Assembly: GCA_018607365.1 (NCBI GenBank)
Contig: JABBBT010000033.1
Span: 1 to 59,278, forward strand
Source: SAR86 cluster bacterium
GTDB taxonomy: Bacteria; Pseudomonadota; Gammaproteobacteria; Magnimaribacterales; D2472
Direction of reading: 5' to 3'
Length of the DNA stretch: 59,278 nucleotides
Shown here: positions 28,458-39,097 of the stretch, piece by piece
Numbering within the stretch: position 1 is the stretch's first letter
How the letters are laid out: every line of letters starts with the position of its first letter
Notes under the pieces: model-generated
Database searches by the model: none
Seen by the model: only the letters and a program-made list of their open reading frames with translations
What the model was told of the DNA's origin: nothing
Made by a program: the position numbers and the translations under genes

Positions 28458-29222
28458 ATGCCAATAATTAAAGCTAACAACCTTGTAAAAACATACAAGG
28501 ATCCAAAAGATTCAAATAAATACCTTAAAGCTGTTGATGGAATATCTCTGTCTATTAATGCAGGGGAAATTTATGGGATATTAGGTCCTAACGGAGCAGG
28601 AAAAACTACAACACTTGAAATGTTAGAAGGTCTTAAAGATATAGATGATGGAACAGCTTTTATTAATTCAATTAATGTAAGTATTAATCCCTATCAAGTT
28701 AAGCAGGTTATTGGAGTCCAGCTTCAGGCAAATGAGTATTTCGATAATATGAGCTTATCCGAATTACTTAACTTATTTAGTGCCTTATACGGTTCATCAA
28801 ATGATCCCATGGAGCTTTTAAATAAAGTCAATTTAGGGGACAAAGCTAACGCAAAAGCAAACGAGCTATCAGGTGGTCAAAAGCAAAGATTTTCTATTGC
28901 CTGCGCATTGGTTAATAACCCACTAGTATTATTTTTAGACGAACCAACTACAGGGCTCGATCCACAGGCAAAGCGAAGCTTGTGGGACCTAGTCTTAGAT
29001 TTAAATAAAATGGGGATGACCATTGTTTTAACTACTCATAATATGGAAGAAGCTCAAGTATTATGCCAAAGAATAGCCATAATGGATTATGGAAAAATTA
29101 TTGCTGAAGATACTCCTCAAAATTTAATTCTACAACATGCTCCAGACAAGCAGAGAGAGGTCATTAGTGGAAATATGGAAGATGTTTTTATAGCTTTAAC
29201 AGGTCATGGATTAAGGGATTAA
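28458..29222 (+). CDS. ABC transporter ATP-binding protein
   Basis: GPNGAGKTTTLEML Walker A; LSGGQKQR signature; LFLDEPTTGLDP. Confidence 0.94.
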   Translation: MPIIKANNLVKTYKDPKDSNKYLKAVDGISLSINAGEIYGILGPNGAGKTTTLEMLEGLKDIDDGTAFINSINVSINPYQVKQVIGVQLQANEYFDNMSLSELLNLFSALYGSSNDPMELLNKVNLGDKANAKANELSGGQKQRFSIACALVNNPLVLFLDEPTTGLDPQAKRSLWDLVLDLNKMGMTIVLTTHNMEEAQVLCQRIAIMDYGKIIAEDTPQNLILQHAPDKQREVISGNMEDVFIALTGHGLRD

Positions 29223-29223
29223 C

Positions 29224-30312
29224 ATGTTTAATAAACCTCAAGCTTATTTAACAAAGGTATTTATCCAAATTTTTTTAAGAAATAAGCAATATATTATTTT
29301 TAGCCTCATTCTTCCTCTTTTAATTTTAGGAATAGTTGGGCTCAATGAGGGCGATACTGATCCTATAGATATTGGTTTAGTTAACAATTCTGAATCAAAC
29401 TTATCTCAAGAATTTATAGAGCAATTGACTTCGAGTAATCTATTTAATGTTGAACAAGACAGCGAAGATAAATTACGAACAGATTTAATTAATGGTGACT
29501 TGATGGTTGTATTAATTATTCCTAGAGCCATGGATATTGAAGTAGACAATTTAGATATTAAGCTTTTGGTAGATAAATCTCAAACTCAATTTATTCAGAC
29601 CATAGAACCAATTCTTAATCAATCTCTCTTATCTATTGAGCGTCAAATCACGGGTAATATTCCTATGTTTAAATTGGTAGTAGAGGATGTTAAATCAAGA
29701 ACATTAAGTTATATCGATTTTCTTTTACCAGGAATTATGGCTTTTATGCTAATGAACTTGAGTATTGCTGGAAGTGGTTTTAATGTAGTTGAATTTAGGC
29801 GAAGGGGCATTCTTAAGCGTCTTTTTGTTACCCCAATAAAACCTATTGATTTTGTTATAGCTATAGTAATAGCAAGAATGGTAATAGTTTTGGGTCAGTT
29901 GAGTATTATTTTTAGTTTTGCTTTATTTATATTGGATGTAAATGTAGTTGGCAATATTTTTAATTTATATTTCGTGATAGTGTTCGGTATTCTAATGTTT
30001 TTAACTTTAGGTTTTTCATTAGGTAGCTTAGCAAAAACACAAGAAAGCGTTGGAGTTATGGCAACAATATTTATATACCCACAATTAGTATTATCAGGGG
30101 TGTTTTTTCCTTTAGAATCCTTACCAGTATTCATACAACCATTCGCAGAAATTTTACCTCTAACCTTGGTAGCTGATGCAATGAGATCAATTGCTAACGA
30201 CGGACTGCAGCTAATGGATATTTATTCAAACTTTATCGGTATAGCGTTTTGGATAGTTATTGGGATGCTAGTTTCTACAAAGTTATTTGTTTGGAAAGAG
30301 GTGGCTGGCTAA
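29224..30312 (+). CDS. ABC-2 type transporter permease
   Basis: TM topology of ABC-2 family; LPGIMAFMLMNLSI; RRRGILKRLFVTPI. Confidence 0.9.
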   Translation: MFNKPQAYLTKVFIQIFLRNKQYIIFSLILPLLILGIVGLNEGDTDPIDIGLVNNSESNLSQEFIEQLTSSNLFNVEQDSEDKLRTDLINGDLMVVLIIPRAMDIEVDNLDIKLLVDKSQTQFIQTIEPILNQSLLSIERQITGNIPMFKLVVEDVKSRTLSYIDFLLPGIMAFMLMNLSIAGSGFNVVEFRRRGILKRLFVTPIKPIDFVIAIVIARMVIVLGQLSIIFSFALFILDVNVVGNIFNLYFVIVFGILMFLTLGFSLGSLAKTQESVGVMATIFIYPQLVLSGVFFPLESLPVFIQPFAEILPLTLVADAMRSIANDGLQLMDIYSNFIGIAFWIVIGMLVSTKLFVWKEVAG

Positions 30313-30327
30313 ATTATATAAATTTTT

Positions 30328-30765
30328 TTACAAGCTATTTATATAAGACTCCAATCTGTCTTTATTCATAACAAATGAAGACTTCTTGATTTCTGCAATA
30401 GCTTTTAATGACTCTAAATTGTCAACATTTTTTCCTACTCTAATTAGCCCTACCATAGCCATCATAGAATGTGGCGTACATTGATAACCGTAAACACCTG
30501 GCACATCAAATGTAACACTTATATTTTTACTTAAAGACCCACTCCAAGACGATGCACCATTTGGGATCATGCCGTCAATTGACTCAGAGTTATGAGCAGC
30601 ATCAGTTGCTTCAAAGATAACAGTATCACCAACATCAACATCAAGAACAGATGGCTCAAAAATCATAATACCTTCAGGGCCTTGATTAAGCATTTTAACT
30701 ATATGAGTTTCAGCCGTTATACCTAGGCTGATAAAAAAAGTTATAGTTATAAATATATTTTTCAT
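30328..30765 (-). CDS. Pseudoazurin-like blue copper protein
   Basis: Signal peptide; AAHNSE...YGYQCTPHSMMAMVG type-1 copper ligands H..C..H..M. Confidence 0.88.
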   Translation of the reverse strand: MKNIFITITFFISLGITAETHIVKMLNQGPEGIMIFEPSVLDVDVGDTVIFEATDAAHNSESIDGMIPNGASSWSGSLSKNISVTFDVPGVYGYQCTPHSMMAMVGLIRVGKNVDNLESLKAIAEIKKSSFVMNKDRLESYINSL

Positions 30766-30917
30766 AATAGTTTCTCAGTAATAATTAATAAAATTGTAAT
30801 GATAGATAAGAAAAGAAATCCTAAAATAATAGATGTTATTAATATCTTAAGAGGGGAAGGAGAAAAGCTATCATCACCACCACCAACTCCTATCAAAAGT
30901 TTGAAAACTCTAATCAA
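30762..30917 (-). CDS. Uncalled 51-aa membrane protein (DUF2970-like), TTG start
   Basis: Reads (L/M)IRVFKLLIGVGGGDDSFSPSPLKILITSIILGFLFLSIITILLIITEKLL*; TTG overlaps upstream stop, TGA overlaps pseudoazurin ATG (ATGA). Confidence 0.6.
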   Translation of the reverse strand: MIRVFKLLIGVGGGDDSFSPSPLKILITSIILGFLFLSIITILLIITEKLL

Positions 30918-31092
30918 AGACTATTCCAGTAAGCATCATAGAAAATAGCATTAAAGCCAACACAACTACTTGTATAGCAGCAGGTATAACTACAAACATT
31001 ACTAATGGATCAAACTTCATTGCCATAAAATAGTCTGTTTGACTCCATTCTAAAGCCTCTTGAGGGGTGGCGTTCTTAACTTGCGTGTTCAA
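30910..31092 (-). CDS. Small single-TM protein
   Basis: 60 aa; coupled to downstream small ORF. Confidence 0.5.
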   Translation of the reverse strand: MNTQVKNATPQEALEWSQTDYFMAMKFDPLVMFVVIPAAIQVVVLALMLFSMMLTGIVFD

Positions 31093-31231
31093 TATATAGC
31101 TCCATATGTTGTTAAAACGTCTTTATTATATATATTTATAATTATATATCAATAAAACTTATAATATTAATTGTATTATTTAATTCATATAGAATAAAAA
31201 AAATATATAATATTTTTTTAAGGAAAATCAA

Positions 31232-32422
31232 ATGGCATCTACTCCCAAATTTTTAATATTTTTTAATGTAATATTTCTTGCCTCATTAAGTTCAAGTGAT
31301 ATGTATTACCCTGAAAACGTATGGGAACTATCATCCCCAGAAAGCCAAAATGTTGACTCAGAAAAAGTTAATAAACTTATAAATCTATCTTTTAATGATC
31401 AGTCTACTTTGGGCGTAGTTATTATAAAAAATGGAAAAATTATTGGAGAAAGATATGCAGATGGTTATGACTCCTCTTCTCATGGAACATCATGGTCAAT
31501 GGCTAAAAGTTACTATGCAGCTCTGATTGGTATCTCTATTGAAAAAGGTGAGATAGGAAGCCTTGATGATAAAGTTGGAAAGTACCTTAACTATTATAAT
31601 GACGAAAGATCAGAGATCACAATTAGGGATCTTTTAGATATGTCTAGTGGTTTAGATTTCCCTGCCCATGAACATGAAAAAATGTTTTTTCAAAGCAATC
31701 ATTTGGATTATGCAAAATCTGTTGGAGTTGAAAAAAATGCAGGTCTTAAATGGGAATATAACAATGTAAATTCAATGATTATTGGTGATATTCTCCATTC
31801 TGTAACTGGAGTTAAAGCGGACAAGCTTCTTTCTAAAAGAATATTTGAACCAATTGGAATGAAAGATTTTAAACTTTGGAAAGATGAATATGGAAATGTT
31901 CTTACTTACTGTTGCGTAGATATGTCTGCCCAAGAGTATTCAAAGTTTGGCTTACTATTTGCTAGAAACGGTCAATGGAACGGAAAGCAAATAATACCTA
32001 AGGCTTTTATAGATGAGACATTTAAAGTTGTTTGGGGCTTCACGCCAGAAAGTCCAAGAAGAGGCTATTCATTGCATTGGTGGATTTCTAAACATGACGA
32101 TGAAAGTAAAATATTTAATACGTCTGGTAAGTTTGGCCAATACACCTTTGTAGATAGAGAAAATGATGTTGTTTTTACAAGAATAACTAAATACGCTCAA
32201 AATAATGATGGCGATATTCAAAAATGGGGGCCGCTAAAATATTTTAGATGGGCAGGAGTATCAACCGCTGTAATGACAGCGAGAACCCTTTTAGACCTTG
32301 GTATTATTAAAGAGGGGACTGATGTAGTAACTCCTATAACTGAAGAAATAGGCGAGTCTAAAGAGTTTTACCAAGATTATGAAAAAATTATAGATGCAAT
32401 GGCAGACTTAAGTAGAGATTAA
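31232..32422 (+). CDS. Serine hydrolase, beta-lactamase family (class C-like)
   Basis: SWSMAKSYYAALIG (SxxK), YNNVNS, signal peptide. Confidence 0.85.
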   Translation: MASTPKFLIFFNVIFLASLSSSDMYYPENVWELSSPESQNVDSEKVNKLINLSFNDQSTLGVVIIKNGKIIGERYADGYDSSSHGTSWSMAKSYYAALIGISIEKGEIGSLDDKVGKYLNYYNDERSEITIRDLLDMSSGLDFPAHEHEKMFFQSNHLDYAKSVGVEKNAGLKWEYNNVNSMIIGDILHSVTGVKADKLLSKRIFEPIGMKDFKLWKDEYGNVLTYCCVDMSAQEYSKFGLLFARNGQWNGKQIIPKAFIDETFKVVWGFTPESPRRGYSLHWWISKHDDESKIFNTSGKFGQYTFVDRENDVVFTRITKYAQNNDGDIQKWGPLKYFRWAGVSTAVMTARTLLDLGIIKEGTDVVTPITEEIGESKEFYQDYEKIIDAMADLSRD

Positions 32423-32601
32423 TCTTCTTTCTGTTTTTTTATTAAATAAGCTCCCATATCTTTTTTCCATTCTTCAAGATAGTAGCCGTCATTGCCATGC
32501 TTGTTTAGATATTTAAAAAAAACCCTCCCATCTTCATCTTCAAAACCAGCCTCAAAAGGTTTTCCTGTTAGCTTATTTGGTCTTTTAAAAGAATCATCCA
32601 T
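32419..32601 (-). CDS. Hypothetical protein
   Basis: 60 aa ORF in minus-strand gene run, overlaps next ORF by 8 nt. Confidence 0.4.
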   Translation of the reverse strand: MDDSFKRPNKLTGKPFEAGFEDEDGRVFFKYLNKHGNDGYYLEEWKKDMGAYLIKKQKED

Positions 32602-32893
32602 TATTTTTTATTATTTGTTTAAAAATTAGAGCAACTTCTTTTGTTCTATCTTTAGATCTTTTAGATAAAGAAAAATACTCATCTATTAATGAGTATAAGA
32701 GGTAATGCGGTTGTTCTGAGTATTTTACTCCATCTGCAAATGATACAAATGCAACAGTTTTCTTATTATTAAACTTTTTTAAATTATGCTTTTTGTCATG
32801 CATAGTGATGCAGACTTTTTTAATTTTTTTAAAATACTCTTCAAGACTTTCGTCTTCAAGCATAGTTGGAAATTTCAACCTAAGTCCAGACAA
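32594..32893 (-). CDS. Hypothetical protein
   Basis: 99 aa ORF overlapping the end of the transporter gene. Confidence 0.45.
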   Translation of the reverse strand: MSGLRLKFPTMLEDESLEEYFKKIKKVCITMHDKKHNLKKFNNKKTVAFVSFADGVKYSEQPHYLLYSLIDEYFSLSKRSKDRTKEVALIFKQIIKNNG

Positions 32894-34646
32894 ATAAAAT
32901 CATTGGAATCGAAACAGTAATAATTAGTAAATCTAATGGTAGGCCTAACCTCCAATAATCAGTAAATTTATAGTTACCAGGTCCCATTATTACAGTATTA
33001 CATTGATGACCAATAGGCGTTAAAAATGCACAGCTTGCACCCACTGCCACGACCATTAAGAAAGGTTCAATTGCATAACCTAGCTCTATTGCAATTCCTG
33101 CAGAGATTGGAGCCATTATTACTGCCGTTGCTGCATTATTTATAATATCAGTAGTGGCCATTGTTATGACTAATATCAAAAATAATAACCAAAAGAGACT
33201 CATATCAGCTGCATATAATGAGATGTTTGATGATATTACATCACTCAGGCCGGTTGTCTGAAGAGCAGTTCCAATTGGAATCATTGCAGCAAGCATTATT
33301 ATTATTGGCCAATCAATATCTCTATAGAAATTGCTATCAATAATTTTAATTCTAGCAAAGCCTAAAACACATAAAAGAAATGCTGCTGATGTTGGAAGAA
33401 CATTTAAGGCAACTAAGATAATCGAAGTCGTAAAAAATACTAAACCTTTTAATAATCTACTTCTACTAGGAATTGTTTGAAGTTCTCTCTGTCTTAGAGG
33501 CATTAGGCCAAGATGTTTTATTTTATTAGTTACGTCTTCTTCATCAAGATCCCTAACACCTAAAAGCAACACATCTCCTGCTCTAAATGTTTCTCTAGTT
33601 AGCCTTGTTCTATATCTTGCTCCTTTTCTCCAAAGACCAAGTAGATTGAGCTCTTCATATGCGAGTTTTAAGAAAAAATCATACTTTCTTCCAATTAATC
33701 TAGAGCCTGGGGTTATCATGGCTTCAATTTCTTCTAAATCTTCATCTTTAAAAGAGTGAAGCTCCTCTGGAATAGAAAAACCAAATACATCAAGAATTGT
33801 TCCAATTTCATCGGGTGGGGTTTTAATTACAAGGATTTGATCGGGTTTAATTCTTAAATTATTTTTAACTTTCTTCACACCCCCTGACTCACTTACTATG
33901 CCAATAACTTCTGTATCCTCGCCAGCTTCTTTTTTAAATGCGGATAAGGTCATTCCAATAGCTGAACTGTCTTCATTTACTGATACTTCAAATAAATACC
34001 CCTTAAGATCTATTAACGCTGAGCCTGAATTAGAATTTTCTCTTAGTTGAATAAATTTATTTCCAATAACAGCGATAAATACAATACTTAGAAGTGTAAT
34101 GACGAGACCAACATAGGAAAAATCAAAAAAATTGAAGCCAGCACTTGAAATTGTTGATTTATACTCAGAAATAATTATGTTTGGAGGCGTTCCAATGGTT
34201 GTATTCATTCCACCTAAAATACAGGCAAATGCGAGTGGCATTAAAAATCTAGAAGGGTGCCAGTCCATCTTTTGACAAATATTTAGTGTTATAGGAAGAA
34301 GAATGGCAAGGGCACCAATATTATTAATAAATGAAGATAATATTGCAGCTATTAACAACAGAGAAATCAAAAATTGAAATTTAGTAAAACTCCTTCCGCC
34401 AATAATTTTTCCAACAAGGCCTGTTAGCCCAGAATTTTTTAGGCCTTGGCTAATAATAAGTACCAGTGCAACGGTAATAACGGCAGGATGGGCAAAGCCA
34501 TCAAATGCTTGATTTGAAGGAATAACTCCTAAAATAATAAGTGTGACCAAGGCAGCTGACGCTAAGGCATCATATCTAAATTTACCCCAAATAAATAAAC
34601 CTAATAATGAAACAATTGTTATCGATAATATATATTGGTCACTCAT
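32880..34646 (-). CDS. SLC13/DASS-type permease with TrkA-C domains
   Basis: GTPPNIIISE, NNAATAVIMAPI; central hydrophilic TrkA-C-like repeats. Confidence 0.87.
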   Translation of the reverse strand: MSDQYILSITIVSLLGLFIWGKFRYDALASAALVTLIILGVIPSNQAFDGFAHPAVITVALVLIISQGLKNSGLTGLVGKIIGGRSFTKFQFLISLLLIAAILSSFINNIGALAILLPITLNICQKMDWHPSRFLMPLAFACILGGMNTTIGTPPNIIISEYKSTISSAGFNFFDFSYVGLVITLLSIVFIAVIGNKFIQLRENSNSGSALIDLKGYLFEVSVNEDSSAIGMTLSAFKKEAGEDTEVIGIVSESGGVKKVKNNLRIKPDQILVIKTPPDEIGTILDVFGFSIPEELHSFKDEDLEEIEAMITPGSRLIGRKYDFFLKLAYEELNLLGLWRKGARYRTRLTRETFRAGDVLLLGVRDLDEEDVTNKIKHLGLMPLRQRELQTIPSRSRLLKGLVFFTTSIILVALNVLPTSAAFLLCVLGFARIKIIDSNFYRDIDWPIIIMLAAMIPIGTALQTTGLSDVISSNISLYAADMSLFWLLFLILVITMATTDIINNAATAVIMAPISAGIAIELGYAIEPFLMVVAVGASCAFLTPIGHQCNTVIMGPGNYKFTDYWRLGLPLDLLIITVSIPMILFVWT

Positions 34647-34664
34647 TAAGAAGTATTGATATTG

Positions 34665-35750
34665 TTATTTAGGCATACTCTCAACATAAAGTGATGTTGA
34701 TGGGTATGCAAATTCTGAATTATTAGCTTTAACAATTTTCATAATATTAAATATCAGATTTTCTTTCACTTCATTGTATGCTGCAAAGCCCACCGGGTCT
34801 GAGTAGGCAACAATTAAAATATCAATAGAACTAGCACCTAACTCAACAACTCTTACTACTGGATCTAAGTCAGGATCAGATACAAAGTCGTCACTATTGA
34901 TAATATATTCCTTGATTTCTGTTCGTATTAACTCTAATTGCTCAACAGAGGTAGAGTAGATCAAATTGATTTTCCAATTTAGTCTTCTGTTAAACATATC
35001 TCCGTGATTAATAACTTTTACATCAGAGAGATCTTTATTTGGTATTGTCATTGGTGCAGTATCAAATGTTCTTATGACCGTTGATCTAAAACCAATTGTC
35101 TCAACTATTCCATGAAGTTGTCCTGACACCTCTATACGATCTCCTGGTTGAAATCTGTGTTCACCAATTATAAGAATTCCAGCTATTAAATTTTTAAAGA
35201 AATCTTGAGCTCCAAGAGCAACTGCTACAGAAAAAAGTCCCAGTCCGGCTACTAATGGACCAATTTGAATACCAAAAATATCTAAAATTATTGCTATACC
35301 AATTACCCAAACTAAGAAACGTGATGCTCTTTCTAGCCACATTTGCATTGATGCAGTAAGCCAAGCGCTAGTAGATAGAGCAACAAAAATAGGCTTTACA
35401 GCATTAGAAAGGGCACTAAAAATAGTAAAAATGACAAAAGCCTTAACAATGTTTGTAGCAATATCCCCAACAAGACCCTCAATAGGCAAGATTAATGTAC
35501 ACAAATAAAAGGCAATCGTAACGGGTATGAGTCCTATTGGTTTTCGAAGCGCACTCAGTATCTCATCATCAATTTTTGATTCTGTCTTATCAGCTAGCCT
35601 ACCTAATGCATTTAATATTACAGAAATAACGAAACCTCTGAATAAAAATGCTATTAAAATAACAGCTAGTGAGGATATTATTGAGCCTAGGTCTATTCCC
35701 AGAAAACCTCTATTCCAAACCTGACTAACCAGTTCTAAAAAATTGTCCAT
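34665..35750 (-). CDS. Mechanosensitive ion channel family protein
   Basis: GLGLFSVAVALGAQDFFKNLIAGILIIGEHRFQPGDRIEV. Confidence 0.9.
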   Translation of the reverse strand: MDNFLELVSQVWNRGFLGIDLGSIISSLAVILIAFLFRGFVISVILNALGRLADKTESKIDDEILSALRKPIGLIPVTIAFYLCTLILPIEGLVGDIATNIVKAFVIFTIFSALSNAVKPIFVALSTSAWLTASMQMWLERASRFLVWVIGIAIILDIFGIQIGPLVAGLGLFSVAVALGAQDFFKNLIAGILIIGEHRFQPGDRIEVSGQLHGIVETIGFRSTVIRTFDTAPMTIPNKDLSDVKVINHGDMFNRRLNWKINLIYSTSVEQLELIRTEIKEYIINSDDFVSDPDLDPVVRVVELGASSIDILIVAYSDPVGFAAYNEVKENLIFNIMKIVKANNSEFAYPSTSLYVESMPK

Positions 35751-35815
35751 ATTTAATATTCCATTTTAATTACATTAAAAATCTTTTTGCCATATTAAGC
35801 AAAACTTATTTGATA

Positions 35816-36517
35816 CTATTTAGCCAACTTATCTTTAATAGCATATGGTATATATATTAAATAGAACATTGCTATTGCAAGTGGCGTAGTGATTAAAAGA
35901 TGAAGGGGAGGTTCTGGAAATGCATCCATTAAGCTTGCGCCTGCAGGTTTCGCTATTAAGTACCAATAATTAGCTGGCTCTCCCAGTATAAGATTAATTA
36001 AATATACTATAGGAAGAAGAACAAAGGCTGTTATTGCAGAGACAGTTAATATATCTTTTGCATAAGGACGGTTTCCAAGAGATATTGTTGCATACATAAT
36101 TCCTATAATAATCATTCCGTGACCTATCATAAAAAATGCATAATCAAGATCAATAACTGGAATATCTGGGGTAATAATTGCCATAGATGCTCCAGCTAAT
36201 CCCCAAAAAAATGCACATTTATAAAGAATTTTTGGACCACCTAAAAGAAAAGTTGCTAAAAATATTTCAGATAAATCACACATATGTATTGGTAAAATTT
36301 CTCTCCAGTTATAAGGATTTTGAAGAAGGTATAAATCTTTATAGGGTGAAATAATTACATGCGACAAGATAATAAAAGCAATAATTTTAGAAATTAATGA
36401 CTTGTTTGATGTGGATTGATTTTTGCAAGCTAAAGGGAGGAATATAGCAACAGATGCAATTAAAGCCATTGTTATTAAATGAATATTTCCAAAAAGTATA
36501 AAAGGACTAGCATTCAT
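35816..36517 (-). CDS. TIGR02206-like integral membrane protein
   Basis: Multiple TMs; LPIHMCDLSEIF. Confidence 0.6.
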   Translation of the reverse strand: MNASPFILFGNIHLITMALIASVAIFLPLACKNQSTSNKSLISKIIAFIILSHVIISPYKDLYLLQNPYNWREILPIHMCDLSEIFLATFLLGGPKILYKCAFFWGLAGASMAIITPDIPVIDLDYAFFMIGHGMIIIGIMYATISLGNRPYAKDILTVSAITAFVLLPIVYLINLILGEPANYWYLIAKPAGASLMDAFPEPPLHLLITTPLAIAMFYLIYIPYAIKDKLAK

Positions 36518-36596
36518 ACCATCTCTCCCAAAAATAATAATATTCGTGATTATAAATGTTTTTAAATATTATCTCCAAAAAAAACAAGGAAAGGAT

Positions 36597-38585
36597 TTAT
36601 TGGCTGATTATGTCTAGAACAAGATTTTCAGTAAGAATGGCTGGTAAAAGTATAGATTCATCCATTCCTGGCCTCCAAAATACATAAAGAGGCACTCCAC
36701 TTCTTCCATATGTATTTAGAACTTTTAATATTTCTTTGTCTCTATTAGTCCAATCAGCAACGACATATTCGATATTATTGCTTTCCATATAGTCCACAAC
36801 AGATGGTCTTGAAAGGGCAATTTTGTCGTTTGCTTGACAGGTAATACACCATGCAGCAGTGAAGTTAATTAAATAAGCCTGGTCGTTTTCTTTAAATGTA
36901 TCTTCTATATTTAAATTCCATGAGAGCTTGTTGCTGGTATTTTTTGCTTGAACGACGTCGCTAATCTCAGCATTTTTTATTGTATATAATTGGTTTGTTG
37001 TAATGAGAAGCCCAATTAAAATTATTGATATTTTTATGTATTTAATTCTTAACTTGCTAAATACCCAAAAAAGTAGACTTATCATAAGGAGGCTAATTAG
37101 TAAGTTTATTAATGCATCCGTTCCGGCTTGAATGCTAAAAACCCATATTAACCATAGTGATGTTGCAAACATTGGAAAAGCAAAGAACTCTTTTAAAGTC
37201 TCCATCCATTGACCTGGTTTTGGAAGTGCTGAAATTAGCTCAGGCCTTACTGATAGTATTAAGTATGGAATACAAAAACCTAATCCAAGTGATATAAAGA
37301 TAGGTAATGTTACAAAAGATGGTTGAATCAATGCATAACCAATTGCCGCTCCCATGAATGGTGCAGTGCATGGAGATGCAACAATTACAGCTAAAACTCC
37401 AGTTAAAAAAGAACTCGAATAATCTGTTTTATTAGATCCCACACTACCAAGTCTGGTCAGTGATGCTCCGATATTAATATCCGATAGCAGAACAAGACCA
37501 ATCATAAACATTAATATGCTTAAGGTAGCAACTATAAGAGGTGACTGTAATTGAAAGCCCCAACCTATAAATAAACCACTATTTTTTAAAACCAACAAAA
37601 TAACAGCAATAGCTACAAATGACAAAATGACGCCAAGAGAAAATAGCAATGAGTGATTTCTTATTTTATTTTTTGATTCACCGCCCATAGAAATAAAACT
37701 TAATACTTTAAGAGATATGATAGGAAATACGCAGGGCATTAGGTTTAAGATTAATCCTCCTAAAAATGCAAAAAGAATTGCGGAAAGAACTGAAAGTGTC
37801 TCAGGTGATTCATCAGCTTGCGATAATGAGGCACTAATAATAAATGACTCATCATTAACATTTAAAATACCCTCAATAGATTTCGGTGTATCGATACCCT
37901 TATTTAGTGGAACTATGAGCAACCAATTATTTTCTTCTTTTATTAAAGTCTGTTCACTTGCATGAAGAACCGTGTCTCTTTGGTTGATATAAAAATATAT
38001 TTCTTCAACATCTTGATTGAATGAAAACCTCAATTCTAGATCATTATTTTTAAGGGTTGGTAAGACTGGTAAAGTAGTTGATGGTAATTCATTGAACGCG
38101 TCATCAAGTCTAGAATCATATAACAAATCAGCATAGGACGTTTCTATGAAGGCTCTTTCTGGGACGCATATATCATCACAAATAAGGAAATCTATATCGG
38201 CTATAAATCTCTCTGTCTCACTGCCTTGCGGAATATTTATTTTTATTGGAAATATAACAAAATTTTCATAGCCATATGTCATTAATGGTGGGTATGGAAT
38301 TAAGCTAGGTGTAGGCCATAAAATAGGGCCTATTTCGAAACTTTCAGGAACATCCCATGTAATCTCTACAGGTCCCCCTGAGTCTCCAGGATTTTTCCAA
38401 TAGGTATGCCAATGATTTTGCATATCCATCTTGATGCCAATAATTAATTCATTTGCAGCAGTTTGATTGATGGAACTCTTTACAATAGACACTTCAGCAT
38501 GTCCTGTGCTTACGGTATTAGCGAATATAAAGTTCGAGCAAGTAATTAGCAGCAAACAAAGCTTAATCATTTTCATATAAAACAT
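36597..38585 (-). CDS. dsbD: DsbD-family protein-disulfide reductase
   Basis: N-terminal DsbD alpha-like domain, central CcdA-like TM domain (NLMPCVFP, ASPCTAPFMG), C-terminal AAWCITCQ thioredoxin motif. Confidence 0.88.
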   Translation of the reverse strand: MFYMKMIKLCLLLITCSNFIFANTVSTGHAEVSIVKSSINQTAANELIIGIKMDMQNHWHTYWKNPGDSGGPVEITWDVPESFEIGPILWPTPSLIPYPPLMTYGYENFVIFPIKINIPQGSETERFIADIDFLICDDICVPERAFIETSYADLLYDSRLDDAFNELPSTTLPVLPTLKNNDLELRFSFNQDVEEIYFYINQRDTVLHASEQTLIKEENNWLLIVPLNKGIDTPKSIEGILNVNDESFIISASLSQADESPETLSVLSAILFAFLGGLILNLMPCVFPIISLKVLSFISMGGESKNKIRNHSLLFSLGVILSFVAIAVILLVLKNSGLFIGWGFQLQSPLIVATLSILMFMIGLVLLSDINIGASLTRLGSVGSNKTDYSSSFLTGVLAVIVASPCTAPFMGAAIGYALIQPSFVTLPIFISLGLGFCIPYLILSVRPELISALPKPGQWMETLKEFFAFPMFATSLWLIWVFSIQAGTDALINLLISLLMISLLFWVFSKLRIKYIKISIILIGLLITTNQLYTIKNAEISDVVQAKNTSNKLSWNLNIEDTFKENDQAYLINFTAAWCITCQANDKIALSRPSVVDYMESNNIEYVVADWTNRDKEILKVLNTYGRSGVPLYVFWRPGMDESILLPAILTENLVLDIISQ

Positions 38586-38601
38586 TTTACCTTATGAATT
38601 G

Positions 38602-38628
38602 AAAAGGGGCGCTTTTTGCGCCCCCTTA
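38602..38628 (-). terminator. Rho-independent terminator of hsp20
   Basis: Minus strand AAGGGGGCGC-AAAAA-GCGCCCCTT followed by TT. Confidence 0.75.
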
Positions 38629-38644
38629 AATATATTTAAAAAAT

Positions 38645-39097
38645 CTATTTGTTACTAATTCTTTTTGGAGATTTGATCTCAATTTTTTTAGATTTTTTTT
38701 CTTCTGGGATTATCTTTTCTAAATTAATAGTCAAAAGTCCATTTATTAATTCCGCACCTTGAACAATGACATCCTCTGAAAGAGTAAATTGTTGTTTAAA
38801 AGCTCTTTGTGCTATACCTTGATATACAACTTCATTCGTTCCATTCACTACTTCAGTTTTAGCTCCATCATAACTTATAGAAAGCACTCCATTTGCGAGC
38901 TCAACATCAATATCTTCTTTTGTAAGGCCTGCAACAGCAATTTCAATTGAAAAAAAGTTACCATCTTTTCTAATATTGTATGGGGGGTAGTTTGAAGATC
39001 TGTCTGTTGATTCAGATAGTCTTTGCAATCTATCAAATAGTGGTTCAAATCCTAGTACTCTTGTTGTAAACAACGGATCAGTAAAATTAAGTATCAT
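38645..39097 (-). CDS. ibpA: Small heat shock protein Hsp20 (IbpA-like)
   Basis: Alpha-crystallin domain: IEIAVAGLTKEDIDVELANGVLSI; YQGIAQRAFKQQFTL. Confidence 0.9.
   Translation of the reverse strand: MILNFTDPLFTTRVLGFEPLFDRLQRLSESTDRSSNYPPYNIRKDGNFFSIEIAVAGLTKEDIDVELANGVLSISYDGAKTEVVNGTNEVVYQGIAQRAFKQQFTLSEDVIVQGAELINGLLTINLEKIIPEEKKSKKIEIKSPKRISNK

Noticed and set aside
31093-31231. Very AT-rich intergenic region as a possible origin-like or regulatory element
   Set aside because: No iterated DnaA-box-like motifs or clear dyads seen; composition alone is not evidence.
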